64,000 nt of DNA from Rhodococcus sp. SMB37 (GTDB lineage: Bacteria; Actinomycetota; Actinomycetes; Mycobacteriales; Mycobacteriaceae): positions 124,001-188,000 of the forward strand of contig NZ_SLVY01000005.1 in the NCBI RefSeq assembly GCF_004345605.1. The letters are read 5' to 3'. The notes beneath the pieces are model-generated. The model did no database searches, was not told where the DNA came from, and was given only the letters and a program-made list of their open reading frames with translations. The position numbers and the translations under genes were made by a program. Shown one piece after another: positions 51,227 to 59,302 of this stretch; position 1 is the first letter of the stretch; every line of letters begins with the position of its first letter.

Positions 51227-51808
51227 TCAAGCGGCAGAGTCGAGTCGCTCCATCAGCACCTGCCGGAGGCGGTCACGAGTCACGTAGGCCTCGATCAGTG
51301 CGGTGGTCTCCGTGTCGTCGCTCCGGATCACTCCCAGCATGATGTGTTCGGAGCCGATCGAGCGGTCGTGGTGTGCGATCGCCTCGCGCAGCGACAGTTC
51401 GAGAGTCTTCTTGGCATTGCGGTCGAACGGGATGTGCCCGCCGAACAGATCCGAGAATCGGCCGCGCCGTCCCTCGCCCGCATTCTCTGCCGGCCTGTCG
51501 AGCACGCCTTCACCGAAGGTCTCCTCGAGCCTGGTCCGTACAGCGTCGAGATCGATGCCGATCGCTTCGAGGGCGGCGGCGTCGTCCGGCCCCAGCAGCT
51601 GGTCCTGGTTCATCGCGGCCAGATGCGTGCGAACCCCATCGATGGTCAGGCCGACATCCGCAAGTGACACACGGAGAGGTTCGTCGGCGGCGATGAGCAC
51701 GCCGAGCAGCACGTGTGCGGGGGTGATCCGATCGGCGTGTAGGCGGAGAGCTTCGGTCTGAGCGGCGACGACGGCGGAGCGAGCACTGTCGGAGAAACGT
51801 TCGAACAT
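51227..51808 (-). CDS. Clp N-terminal-domain-only protein
   Basis: A 193-residue protein made of two Clp_N repeats: residues 1-75 (MFERFSDSARSAVVAAQTEA, THPAHVLLGVL-like ITPAHVLLGVL) and about 125-190 (FDRNAKKTLELSLREAIAHHDRS, SEHIMLGVI). There is no Walker A or B and no AAA+ module, so it cannot be an unfoldase. The N domain of ClpC binds substrates or adaptors such as MecA, so this could be a substrate decoy, adaptor or regulator of ClpC. It follows the HTH gene by 4 bases and must be co-transcribed. Confidence 0.85.
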   Translation of the reverse strand: MFERFSDSARSAVVAAQTEALRLHADRITPAHVLLGVLIAADEPLRVSLADVGLTIDGVRTHLAAMNQDQLLGPDDAAALEAIGIDLDAVRTRLEETFGEGVLDRPAENAGEGRRGRFSDLFGGHIPFDRNAKKTLELSLREAIAHHDRSIGSEHIMLGVIRSDDTETTALIEAYVTRDRLRQVLMERLDSAA

Positions 51809-51812
51809 GGAT

Positions 51813-52031
51813 CTACCTGCGCTTCCGGTTGTACTTCTGATGGACGGCCTGTCGGCTCACCTCGAGCGAGTCTGCGATTGCCTGCCATGACCAACCCTGC
51901 CGACGCGCGCTCTCGACCTGGATGGATTCGAGCCGTTCGAGCAGGCGCCGCAGGGCAACGACAGCGCGCAGCCCTTCTGCGGGATCGGGACTCGCGGCAG
52001 ATGCGGCGAGCGTGGTGGCTTCGTCGTTCAT
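51813..52031 (-). CDS. Small helix-turn-helix regulator upstream of Clp_N gene
   Basis: A 72-residue protein from the ATG at 52031. Residues 1-35 are helical. Residues 40-66 carry a helix-turn-helix, WSWQAIADSLEVSRQAVHQK, closed by a basic KYNRKRR tail, so DNA binding is strongly indicated. A predicted promoter puts transcription start on the ATG itself, so the mRNA would be leaderless, and the operator lies over the promoter. That arrangement suggests autoregulation of the HTH-Clp_N pair. I favour 52031 over an upstream GTG at 52055, which lies inside the promoter. Confidence 0.88.
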   Translation of the reverse strand: MNDEATTLAASAASPDPAEGLRAVVALRRLLERLESIQVESARRQGWSWQAIADSLEVSRQAVHQKYNRKRR

Positions 52032-52033
52032 AT

Positions 52034-52078
52034 TGTCAATATAGGTTGACACCATGATGGTGTCAACAAAAATTGACA
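52034..52078 (-). promoter_or_regulatory. Leaderless promoter with a four-half-site palindromic operator
   Basis: Minus strand TTGACA (-35, 52061-52066), 17-base spacer, TATATT (-10, 52038-52043), and the predicted start about 7 bases on, at the ATG of the HTH gene. The spacer and -35 are covered by a perfect inverted repeat: arms GTTGACACCAT around a single central base (52045-52067, centre 52056). Four TGTCAA/TTGACA half-sites are evenly arranged: 52034-52039, 52046-52051, 52061-52066 and 52073-52078, with 6-base gaps inside each outer pair and 9 bases between pairs. Confidence 0.75.
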
Positions 52079-52100
52079 GACCGGTCCGTCGAGCAAGTAG

Positions 52101-53213
52101 TCAGCCGTCTTCGCGCGGCTCCCAGCGACCGGTCGCGGCGAACTTATCCAGCGTCGCGCTCCACCCAGACGCGTCGAGCCCTGCCGCAGCAAGCCAGTCG
52201 TCGGAGTAGTACGTATCGACGTACCGTTCCCCGCCGTCGCACAGCAAGGTCACCACACTGCCCGTTCGACCGGTGGCCAGCATCTCGCCGATCAGACCGA
52301 ACGCGCCCCACAGGTTGGTTCCGGTCGATCCGCCGACACGCCTACCCAGCGCAGCACTGCCGTGGCGCATCGCGGCAATCGACGCAGCGTCGGGCACCCG
52401 GACCATCCGGTCCACGACCTGCGGCACGAACGACGGTTCCACGCGCGGTCGGCCGATTCCCTCGATCCGCGACGGCATACCCGTCGCATAGTCGGCGACG
52501 CCGGTCTCGTACGCCCCGAAGAACGCCGAGTTCTCCGGATCGACGACCGTGAGCCGGGTGCTGTGACGGCGATATCGGATGTAGCGACCGATCGTCGCAC
52601 TGGTTCCGCCGGTGCCGGCGCCCACGACAATCCAGTCGGGCACCGGATGCCGTTCGAGTCGCATCTGCTCGAAGATCGATTCGGCGATGTTGTTGTTGCC
52701 GCGCCAATCCGTGGCGCGTTCCGCATTGGTGAACTGATCGAGATAACAACCACCGAGTTCGTCGGCAAGACGTTCGGCCTCGGTGTAGATCTCAGGGGGA
52801 CGGTCGACGTAGTGGCACCGCCCGCCTTGCGCCTCGATCAACGCGACCTTGGCGGGCGAAGTCCGTCGCGGCACCACCGCGACGAAGTCGAGCCCCAGTA
52901 GTTGTGCGAAATACGCCTCGCTCACCGCCGTCGAACCGGACGAGGCTTCGATCACGGGTGTATTCTCGCCGATCGCTCCGTTGCACAGACCGTACAGGAA
53001 CAGCGACCGCGCGAGTCGGTGCTTGAGACTACCGGTGACGTGCGTCGACTCATCCTTGAGATACAGATCGATCCCCCACCCCACCGGCAACGGGTATCTC
53101 AGGAGATGAGTGTCGGCGCTGCGCTGCGCATCGGCCTCGATCAACCGGACCGCGTTGTCCACCCAGGCACGAGACGCACTGCGATCGACGGCCCCCGCAC
53201 CGACATTCGTCAC
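52101..53213 (-). CDS. cds1: PLP-dependent L-cysteine desulfhydrase (Cds1-like)
   Basis: A 370-residue fold type II PLP enzyme. The PLP lysine is Lys64 in TGSLKHRLA, and the phosphate-binding loop is near [14 protein letters not shown] (about 197-210). It resembles mycobacterial Cds1, which releases sulfide from cysteine, rather than biosynthetic CysK. The [14 protein letters not shown] segment, distinct from CysK, also matches. Cysteine catabolism in the cytoplasm may protect against oxidative stress (family knowledge). Starts with GTG overlapping the DUF4229 stop. Confidence 0.85.
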   Translation of the reverse strand: MTNVGAGAVDRSASRAWVDNAVRLIEADAQRSADTHLLRYPLPVGWGIDLYLKDESTHVTGSLKHRLARSLFLYGLCNGAIGENTPVIEASSGSTAVSEAYFAQLLGLDFVAVVPRRTSPAKVALIEAQGGRCHYVDRPPEIYTEAERLADELGGCYLDQFTNAERATDWRGNNNIAESIFEQMRLERHPVPDWIVVGAGTGGTSATIGRYIRYRRHSTRLTVVDPENSAFFGAYETGVADYATGMPSRIEGIGRPRVEPSFVPQVVDRMVRVPDAASIAAMRHGSAALGRRVGGSTGTNLWGAFGLIGEMLATGRTGSVVTLLCDGGERYVDTYYSDDWLAAAGLDASGWSATLDKFAATGRWEPREDG

Positions 53214-53572
53214 GTCCGGCCTTCTCCGCGCAGCCGGCTCTCGAGGTCGGCGCGCGTACTGCGACGCCGCTCGTCGACCGCGGCGATGCGCTCGTTCACC
53301 CGTCGACGCAGAGGAGCGAAGAGGACCAAAGACAGCGGCAACGCAATGAGAACTGCGAACAGTGCAGCGACGAGCAGCGGGATCTCCACGCCGAATGCCC
53401 GCGGAATGTAGAGGATCGCGACCGCAAGGACGACGACGAGAACCAACCTGGCCAGCGAGTACAACGCGACATCACGCACGAGTGGGCCGGTGCCCGAATT
53501 CGTACCATTCGGTGTGTTTCGACCCGGCTCGTCCGGGGTATTCGCTGAGTCGGTGCGGTGTTCGTCGGTCAC
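53210..53572 (-). CDS. DUF4229 family membrane protein
   Basis: A 120-residue protein with a polar N-terminus (1-30) and two adjacent helices (about 36-58 and 63-86: [17 protein letters not shown] and [23 protein letters not shown]), followed by a basic coiled tail ([29 protein letters not shown]). That is the DUF4229 layout. Function unknown. Overlaps cds1 by four bases. Divergent from bldC. Confidence 0.82.
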   Translation of the reverse strand: MTDEHRTDSANTPDEPGRNTPNGTNSGTGPLVRDVALYSLARLVLVVVLAVAILYIPRAFGVEIPLLVAALFAVLIALPLSLVLFAPLRRRVNERIAAVDERRRSTRADLESRLRGEGRT

Positions 53573-53581
53573 TCCACCAGA

Positions 53582-53596
53582 GTAACCGGCGGTAAC
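53582..53596. promoter_or_regulatory. Direct GTAAC repeat upstream of bldC/DUF4229
   Basis: GTAAC at 53582-53586 and 53592-53596, again exactly 10 bases apart, in the divergent region between DUF4229 and bldC. Same geometry as the pair upstream of fprB. The rest of 53597-53773 shows no gene. A short near-repeat of ACCCGATC with a 13-base period lies about 53727-53747. Confidence 0.35.
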
Positions 53597-53773
53597 GATC
53601 CCGCCGCCTCCGGAAGTGGTGTACAGATACCGGACGCCCGTCCGTTTTGTCCATTACTTCCGCTTTACCAAACACTGACCGTTCGAGCAACCAGGGGTCT
53701 CAGTGCCAACATGGCGTGGGACAACCCGATCGAACAACCCGATCAAGACAAATCACCTGGGAGGACATTCGCA

Positions 53774-53983
53774 ATGAGCGCACCCACCTTCAATGGCGCC
53801 AAGGAATCCCTGCTCACCCCCGGCCAGGTCGCCGCCCTCTTCCATGTGGACCCCAAGACCGTGACCCGCTGGGCACATGCCGGTCGACTCGGATCCCTGC
53901 GCACACCGGGCGGGCACCGCCGATTCCGCGAATCCGAGGTCCTCGCACTGCTCCGCTCTCTCACCACCGAAGCCACCCGCTGA
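53774..53983 (+). CDS. bldC: BldC-family MerR-like regulator
   Basis: A 69-residue single-domain DNA-binding protein. LLTPGQVAALFHVDPKTVTRWAHAGRLGSLRTPGGHRRF (13-51) is the winged-helix of BldC/MerR proteins, and there is no effector domain. In Streptomyces BldC delays sporulation genes by cooperative head-to-tail binding on direct repeats. In Rhodococcus the targets are unknown. GGAGGA lies 8 bases before the ATG. Followed by a hairpin terminator at 54009. Confidence 0.95.
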   Translation: MSAPTFNGAKESLLTPGQVAALFHVDPKTVTRWAHAGRLGSLRTPGGHRRFRESEVLALLRSLTTEATR

Positions 53984-54008
53984 GGCGACCGCCCGGCCTC
54001 GAACCCGA

Positions 54009-54034
54009 GACCGGGCGGGCCCCTGCCCGGTTCT
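54009..54034 (+). terminator. bldC terminator
   Basis: Arms ACCGGGC (54010-54016) and GCCCGGT (54025-54031) with an 8-base loop, 26 bases beyond the bldC stop. No strong T-run. 54035-54184 contains no gene. Confidence 0.55.
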
Positions 54035-54184
54035 CCGGACCATTCGGACGAAACGTGCGATCGCGAATTTCATTCCGATGCACCCGCGCCGGTGTCACAC
54101 TCGGCCAGGCCGCATAGACTGGTAGAAATCGGACAGTACGACGTCGGAGCTCGCGCGACGTCCGCCACGGCCAGGAGGTGCATC

Positions 54185-54394
54185 ATGCTCTATCTATTGG
54201 CACTCATCGGTGCGGTGACGCTCGCATTCCTGCTGTGGAAGGCATTCGGACCCGACCCGAGCCGCACCCCGACTCGGGGGCTCGGCCCCGACGACGATCC
54301 CGAGTTCCTCTGGAAGGTCGATCGAGAGGTTCGCCGGCGGCACACCGACGAATCCGGCCGGACCGACGGTCCCGGTCAGGACGGCATCGACTGA
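54185..54394 (+). CDS. Small one-helix membrane protein
   Basis: A 69-residue protein with an N-terminal membrane helix (MLYLLALIGAVTLAFLLWKAF, 1-21) and a polar tail with GPDDDPEFLWKVDREVRRRH. The ATG at 54185 follows AGGAGGTGCATC, a very good ribosome site, which supports translation although the protein is short. Its 3' end overlaps the convergent ParA-like gene by 19 bases. Counterpart in M. tuberculosis would be near Rv0531. Function unknown. Confidence 0.7.
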   Translation: MLYLLALIGAVTLAFLLWKAFGPDPSRTPTRGLGPDDDPEFLWKVDREVRRRHTDESGRTDGPGQDGID

Positions 54395-55386
54395 TATCCC
54401 GCCCCTGCCGGGCGCCCGAAATCCGACGCCACGTCGGCGGCGAGCCGGAGCAAGGCGCGACGGGTACGAGGATGCAACTGGTCCAGGTCCACTTCGGCCC
54501 CTTCCTCCAGGTGAGGGTCGAACGGCATCAGGTGCACGGCGCGGCATCGCTGCTCGAAATGCCCCACCACGCGGTCGAGGTCGACCTTGCCCGACTTCGG
54601 GCGAACAGAGTTGACCACCGCGACCGAGCTACTCACCAGATCGCGGTGGCCGTGCGCGTCGAGCCAGTCGAGGGTCGCCGACGCACTCCGCGCACCGTCC
54701 ACCGAACCCGAACTGATCACCACCAGCGCATCCGTGTTCTCGAGGATCGCGCGCATCGCCGAGTGCATCAGTCCGGTGCCGCAATCGGTGAGGACAATGC
54801 TGTAGTAGCGCTCGAGCAGCGCAAGGGTCCGTTCGTAGTCCCGCGCGCTGAATGCTTCTGAAACGGCGGGGTCGCTGTCGGAGGCGAGCACCTCGAGTCG
54901 GTGCACGTTCTGAGATGTGTAAGCCCGCGCATCGCTGTATCGCTCGATGCGCTCCTCGTCTCGCAGAAGAGTCCGCACAGTGGCCGACGTTTCCGTCGGG
55001 ACCTTCTGGCTCAGCGTGCCGCGGTCGGGATTCGCATCCACCGCGACCACGCGGTCGCCCCTCAGCGCCGCGAACGTCGAACCGAGGGTCACCGTCGTGG
55101 TCGTCTTGCCGACACCGCCCTTGAGGCTGAGCAGCGCGATGCGATAGCACCCGCGCAGTGGTTGTGAGATCTGGTCGACGAGTTCCCCGCGCCGCTGATC
55201 ACGCGCACTGTCGCCCACGTCGATCCGTCCGCCGGTTGCCTGGAAGAGCGCGCGACGCCATCCCCGTTCGGGTGCCCGTGTGGCTCTGCGGACGAGAAGC
55301 GACGAGTCGAGATCCTGAGCCGACAGGCTCGCGGTGTCACGGCCCGACAGGCTCGCCTCTGATGGCCGCCCGGATCCTTCCGTCAT
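54376..55386 (-). CDS. MinD/ParA-family ATPase
   Basis: A 336-residue P-loop ATPase of the SIMIBI class. Deviant Walker A KGGVGKTTT is at 90-98, with VVAVDANPDRGTL after it, and the switch-like LTDCGTGLMHSAM near 210-222. A variable N-terminal 80 residues precedes the core. This is the Rv0530-like group, sometimes called EspI-like or CobQ/CobB/MinD/ParA, with no proven role. It lies at the upstream end of the cytochrome c maturation cluster. Divergent and convergent neighbours suggest its own promoter. Confidence 0.85.
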   Translation of the reverse strand: MTEGSGRPSEASLSGRDTASLSAQDLDSSLLVRRATRAPERGWRRALFQATGGRIDVGDSARDQRRGELVDQISQPLRGCYRIALLSLKGGVGKTTTTVTLGSTFAALRGDRVVAVDANPDRGTLSQKVPTETSATVRTLLRDEERIERYSDARAYTSQNVHRLEVLASDSDPAVSEAFSARDYERTLALLERYYSIVLTDCGTGLMHSAMRAILENTDALVVISSGSVDGARSASATLDWLDAHGHRDLVSSSVAVVNSVRPKSGKVDLDRVVGHFEQRCRAVHLMPFDPHLEEGAEVDLDQLHPRTRRALLRLAADVASDFGRPAGAGYQSMPS

Positions 55387-55437
55387 CCGCGTTCCCCCCG
55401 ATCGCAGTTCCTCACACCGCCGAGGACGATAGCAGGA

Positions 55438-56409
55438 TCAGTTCAGGCCGGCGTACGAGTGGAGGCCGGACACCACCATGTTGATGATGAACAGGTTGAA
55501 CAGCATCGCGACGAAGCCCGCGACATTGATCCACGCGGCGCGCGTGTTGCGCCAGCCCGACGTCGCGCGGGCGTGGAGGTAGGCGGCATAGATCACCCAG
55601 GTGATGAACGAGACGGTTTCCTTCGGGTCCCATCCCCAGAATCGGCCCCAGGCGGCCTCCGCCCAGATGGCGCCGAGAATGATGCCGATGCCGAACAGCG
55701 GGAAGCCGACGATCGTGGTCCGGTAGGCGAGACGGTCGAGCACCTGAGCGTCGGGCAGTCGTGCCGCGATAGCACCGAGCACACCCTTCTCGGAACCCTT
55801 GGGCTGATGGATCCGCAGCAGGAACAGCACGCTCGCGGCCCCGGCGAGAAGGAAGATGCCGCTGCCCACGCTGATGATCGTGACGTGGATCGGCAGCCAG
55901 AACGAGCGCAGGGCCGGCACGACGGGTGCGGCGTCGGCATAGAGCACGGTCGCAGCCACGAACATCAACACCGCCACAGGGGCGAGGACGTACACCCAGA
56001 GGATGCGGTACGCGGGCTTGCGCAGCATCACCAGGCTGAACACGATCGCCGCGGTGCACGCCATAGCCACGAACTCGTACATGTTCCCGAGGGGGAATCG
56101 TTCGGTCGCCAGGCCACGCAGCACGATCGAGGCGATCATCAACGCCGCGGCCACCACGACGAGGGCGCGTCCCATGTTGCCGAACCGCTCCGACAGGGTC
56201 CTTCCGGCGGTGTTCTCCACGCGCCCTGGGACCGTCTCGGCAGGCGACGATCCGACACCACCGGCAGCAACGAGCTCACGTTCGGCGACCAGCTTGGAGC
56301 GGTAGGTCGCGTACTCGATCACGAGCAGGAGCATGGCCAGCACTACCACGGCGAACGCCGCTTCGAAGCTCCAGTCGCTGTACTTCGCGAGGGTGTCGTT
56401 CAACGTCAT
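55438..56409 (-). CDS. ccsB: Cytochrome c biogenesis protein CcsB (CcsA/CcmC-type)
   Basis: A 323-residue membrane protein with about eight helices. The haem-binding WWD-type segment RFWGWDPKETVSFITW (about 248-263) is present, and conserved histidines (such as in LPIHVTIISVG and YLHARATSGW) are suited to haem ligation. It forms the System II haem lyase with ResB, exporting haem and attaching it to apocytochromes outside the membrane. Start overlaps the resB stop by ATGA. Convergent with nothing: 3' end is free before the ParA gene, 51 bases away. Confidence 0.94.
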   Translation of the reverse strand: MTLNDTLAKYSDWSFEAAFAVVVLAMLLLVIEYATYRSKLVAERELVAAGGVGSSPAETVPGRVENTAGRTLSERFGNMGRALVVVAAALMIASIVLRGLATERFPLGNMYEFVAMACTAAIVFSLVMLRKPAYRILWVYVLAPVAVLMFVAATVLYADAAPVVPALRSFWLPIHVTIISVGSGIFLLAGAASVLFLLRIHQPKGSEKGVLGAIAARLPDAQVLDRLAYRTTIVGFPLFGIGIILGAIWAEAAWGRFWGWDPKETVSFITWVIYAAYLHARATSGWRNTRAAWINVAGFVAMLFNLFIINMVVSGLHSYAGLN

Positions 56410-58082
56410 GCCTTCTCCTCCTGTGCCCCATCTTCGGGCACGCGATCGCCTGCTGGGTTCTCACCGAGAAGCCGGGAGACCAACCGATCGAATTCGTCGC
56501 CCCACCCGGCCTGGTCGGTGCGAGCGAGGCCACCGAGCTCTACTACAGTTCGTCGTTCACCGTCCGATACTGTACCCGCCCGATAGACCCGTACCCATAC
56601 CCTTCGCCGTTTGATCAGCAGGGACAGCAGCAGACCCGCCATCATGGCGACCGCAGACACCAGCACCCACGACTGGAACGGATCGTGCGAGACCTGCAGG
56701 TTGACGAAGTCGACGGCGCCGTCGAACTGCACCTCGGTGCCGTCGGCCAGTGTGACGCTCTCACCCGGCTTCAGGTTGACGCGCTCCTGCTTGACCAGTC
56801 GGCCCTGGTTGATCAGTTCGGTGTTGAGCGAGAACAGCGACTGCGGGCTCCCGGTGTCGAGGCCGGAGTCGCCCTTGTAGATGTCGATGGCGACGGCGGG
56901 ATCCACCATTGCCGGGAACGCCGACGACAACAACGTGCCGTGGAACGCTGCGGTGGGCGCGAAGAGCCCTTCGAGCGCGATCTGGTTCTTTCGTCGTTCG
57001 TCGGCGTCGGGATACATCCCGCCGGGCGGATCGAATCGCATCGCGCCGCTGCTCAGGAACGTCGTGGCGTCCTCGGGTGCCCACTGCATCGTCTCGGTGC
57101 GTGTCTCACCGTTGGGCCAGGTGACCGTGAAGGTCGGCGCGTATCCGTGGCCCTGCAGGTAGACGCGGTCGCCCCCTACCCGCAGCGGATGGTTGACCTT
57201 CAGCTGGGCGTCGCTCCAGATGTTGGCCGCGACGTCGTCCCCGTACTGGTACTCGATGTTGGAGGTGAACATCTCGGCCTGACCGTTGTCGAGATAGTCG
57301 GCCGTGAAGTCGTGCACCCGCACACAGATCGGTCGCAGTCCTGTGCCGTCGAGTTCGATGCCCGCAATGAACGAGTCGAACGCGGCGGGCGACGTGGTGC
57401 AGAACTCCTCGCCGTTCGCGACCAGGATGCGTTGGCCTTCGTAACCGAAGAGCTTGCCCAGAGCGACGGTGGCGAGCAACGCCACCAGCGAGATGTGGAA
57501 GACGAGGTTGCCCGCCTCACGCAGGTATCCCTTCTCGGCCGAGAGCGTCAGCTCGCCGTCTCGGCCCTTCGTGGTTACCTCGCGGCGCTCGACGCGCCAT
57601 CCTCGCAGCTCGCCGCTGATCCGGTCGATGACAGCATCGGGTTCGTCGTCGAACGTGGTCTCGACGTGATGCGGCAGACGGGAGAGGTTGCGCGGTGCTG
57701 TGACCGGTCGGGCACGCAGCGCGCGGTAATACTCGGCGCAGCGCGGCAGGATGCAGCCGATGAGCGAGATGAACAGCAGGGCGTAGATCGCGGTGAACCA
57801 GAAGCTGCCGAACACGTCGAACAGCTCGAGCCGGTCCATGAACGGCCCGAGAGTCGGGCGGGCGGCGATGTACTCGTCGACCTTTCCGACGTTGAGGCTG
57901 CGTTGCGGCAGCAGGGCGCCGGGAATCGCGGCGAGCGCCAGGAGGAACAACAGCACCAACGCCGTGCGCATCGATGTCAGTCCGCGCCACGTGTTGCGTA
58001 CGAACGCCGCGGCGCGCCCGATCGGGCTCTGTTTCGGAGCGCCCGGCCGAGGTGCGGAGGTCTGTGTGTCGGTGGCCGTCAT
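56406..58082 (-). CDS. resB: Cytochrome c biogenesis protein ResB
   Basis: A 558-residue ResB-family protein with helices at about 38-60, 92-112, 188-208 and 478-500 and a large extracytoplasmic domain between (about 210-475). The family features FGSFWFTAIYALLFISLIGCILPR and LVFHISLVALLATVALGKLFGYEGQ are present. Partner of CcsB in System II. The ATG at 58082 has no clear ribosome site directly before it. It overlaps (ATGA) the stop of a short 11-codon frame that does have GGAAGGAGG upstream, so translation may be coupled to that. Confidence 0.94.
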   Translation of the reverse strand: MTATDTQTSAPRPGAPKQSPIGRAAAFVRNTWRGLTSMRTALVLLFLLALAAIPGALLPQRSLNVGKVDEYIAARPTLGPFMDRLELFDVFGSFWFTAIYALLFISLIGCILPRCAEYYRALRARPVTAPRNLSRLPHHVETTFDDEPDAVIDRISGELRGWRVERREVTTKGRDGELTLSAEKGYLREAGNLVFHISLVALLATVALGKLFGYEGQRILVANGEEFCTTSPAAFDSFIAGIELDGTGLRPICVRVHDFTADYLDNGQAEMFTSNIEYQYGDDVAANIWSDAQLKVNHPLRVGGDRVYLQGHGYAPTFTVTWPNGETRTETMQWAPEDATTFLSSGAMRFDPPGGMYPDADERRKNQIALEGLFAPTAAFHGTLLSSAFPAMVDPAVAIDIYKGDSGLDTGSPQSLFSLNTELINQGRLVKQERVNLKPGESVTLADGTEVQFDGAVDFVNLQVSHDPFQSWVLVSAVAMMAGLLLSLLIKRRRVWVRVYRAGTVSDGERRTVVELGGLARTDQAGWGDEFDRLVSRLLGENPAGDRVPEDGAQEEKA

Positions 58083-58114
58083 CTATTGTTCGGCGCGGAT
58101 ACGCCCTCGTTCAT
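58079..58114 (-). CDS. Possible 11-codon leader peptide coupled to resB
   Basis: ATG at 58114 begins MNEGVSAPNNR and ends with TGA at 58081-58079, whose ATGA overlaps the resB start. GGAAGGAGG (58130-58138) precedes it with a long 15-base spacing. It could be a genuine coupling leader or only the relic of the original junction between ccdA and resB, which the insertion remnant now separates. No peptide evidence. Confidence 0.3.
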   Translation of the reverse strand: MNEGVSAPNNR

Positions 58115-58225
58115 GAGAGGAAGCGCCGACCTCCTTCCAAAGGGGTGAGGCTGCGTGGAGCAACCGAATCGGGCCGAGTAAACCTGTCGGTGGGTCCGGC
58201 TACGGTGCCGCGCATGGGGACCTAG

Positions 58226-58482
58226 GTGGTGCGCTACAACTACCGGCTGCCGCCGGGCGCGCTCGCCGAACTCGCCCTGATGCAGGAATGGCATCGCTGC
58301 CGGTTCTTGTGGAACGAAGCCGTCCACCAGCTCACGACCGGCCGGAAGCCGAAGGTTCTGGCTGTGGCGGAGCGTGGCCACACCGGTGACGACGACGTAG
58401 GTCACTGGGGTCCGCCTCCTTCGGGTGCTGGGTGCTGTCTGAGCTGGGAATCTCCTGCTTTCACGGGCAGGAGAGACGTTAA
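58226..58482 (+). pseudogene. tnpB: Truncated IS200/IS605-type TnpB (OrfB) remnant
   Basis: Residues 1-41 read VRYNYRLPPGALAELALMQE followed by WHRCRFLWNEAVHQLTTG and KPKV, the N-terminus of actinobacterial TnpB proteins (the ...RYxYRL...EWHRCRFLWNEAV pattern). A complete TnpB is about 400 residues. Here the RuvC-like core with its catalytic D, E and D and the zinc finger is missing. After about residue 43 the frame jumps into a short C-terminal-like piece ending SWESPAFTGRRDVK, then the right-end hairpin at 58451-58474. So almost the whole gene is deleted internally while both ends remain. It sits between ccdA and resB and ends at or just beyond the ccdA stop. No tnpA is present. Confidence 0.7.
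58451..58474 (+). ncRNA. Right-end hairpin of the TnpB remnant (omegaRNA-like)
   Basis: Arms TCTCCTGC (58451-58458) and GCAGGAGA (58467-58474) with an 8-base loop, followed by GACGTTAA. IS200/IS605 elements end in a hairpin that also forms the scaffold of the TnpB guide RNA, with the guide starting in host DNA after the right end. Here the host DNA after 58482 is ccdA. Whether it is still transcribed is unknown. Confidence 0.4.
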
Positions 58483-59300
58483 ATGGGCAATGTCACTTCA
58501 GAGATGAACGAGTCACGCACCCAGGACACGAACAGGTCCCATGCGCCGGTGACGAGGGCGATACCGACGGCCATCAGCATGATGCCGCCGAACAACTGGA
58601 TGGTGCGGGTATGGCTCCTCAGCCATCCGACTCCCCGCAGCGCCCGCGCCGAGCCGAACGCGAGGACGACGAAGGGTAGTCCGAGTCCGACGCAGTACGC
58701 GACGATGAGCGTGACTCCACGGGCAGCCGTGGCGCCTTCGGTACCAGCAGCGAGCGAGATCACCCCCGCGAGTGTGGGTCCGAGACACGGGGTCCAACCG
58801 AGCGCGAAGACCGCACCGAGCAGCGGGGCACCGGCCAGAGACGAGATCTGCTTCGGCGCGGTGCGGGTGTCGCGCTGCAGTGCGGGGATCAGGCCGATGA
58901 ACACCATGCCCATGACGATGGTGACGACACCGCCGATCCGCATCAGCAGTTCACGGTTGACCGACAACACGGAGATCGCTCCGAACACCGAGGCCGTGGC
59001 CAGGACGAACACGACGGTGAATCCCGCGACGAACAGCCCTGCCGCTCCCGCGACTCGCAGTCGGCCGTCGTCACGAACCGTGGTGGTGCGTGAGCCGGCC
59101 TGTGCTGCAGTGACCGCCGGAGTCTCGGCACCGACCACACCCGCGAGATACGACAGGTATCCGGGCACGAGCGGAACCACGCACGGCGAAGCGAACGACA
59201 CCAGCCCCGCGAGGAGACACACGCCGACCGCCAGAAGAAGCGGCCCGGACGCCGCGACGTTCTGGAAGGTATCGCCGATCCCGGATGCGAGGACTGTCAT
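58479..59300 (-). CDS. ccdA: Cytochrome c biogenesis thiol transporter CcdA
   Basis: A 273-residue CcdA/DsbD-type membrane protein with about six to seven helices. The two redox cysteines are in FASPCVVPLVPGY (about 37-49) and LGWTPCLGPTLAG (about 167-180). It passes reducing power across the membrane to the TlpA-like thioredoxin encoded next door. A linker of about 20 residues follows the first helix pair. Its TAA stop falls in the right end of a TnpB remnant, so the C-terminus may have been altered. It is followed by 58083-58478, where the remnant separates it from resB. Confidence 0.93.
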   Translation of the reverse strand: MTVLASGIGDTFQNVAASGPLLLAVGVCLLAGLVSFASPCVVPLVPGYLSYLAGVVGAETPAVTAAQAGSRTTTVRDDGRLRVAGAAGLFVAGFTVVFVLATASVFGAISVLSVNRELLMRIGGVVTIVMGMVFIGLIPALQRDTRTAPKQISSLAGAPLLGAVFALGWTPCLGPTLAGVISLAAGTEGATAARGVTLIVAYCVGLGLPFVVLAFGSARALRGVGWLRSHTRTIQLFGGIMLMAVGIALVTGAWDLFVSWVRDSFISEVTLPI

Positions 59301-59302
59301 TG

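Noticed and set aside
58226-58507. 93-residue frame as a functional gene
   Set aside because: It is an internally deleted TnpB end-to-end fusion without catalytic residues, kept as a pseudogene.
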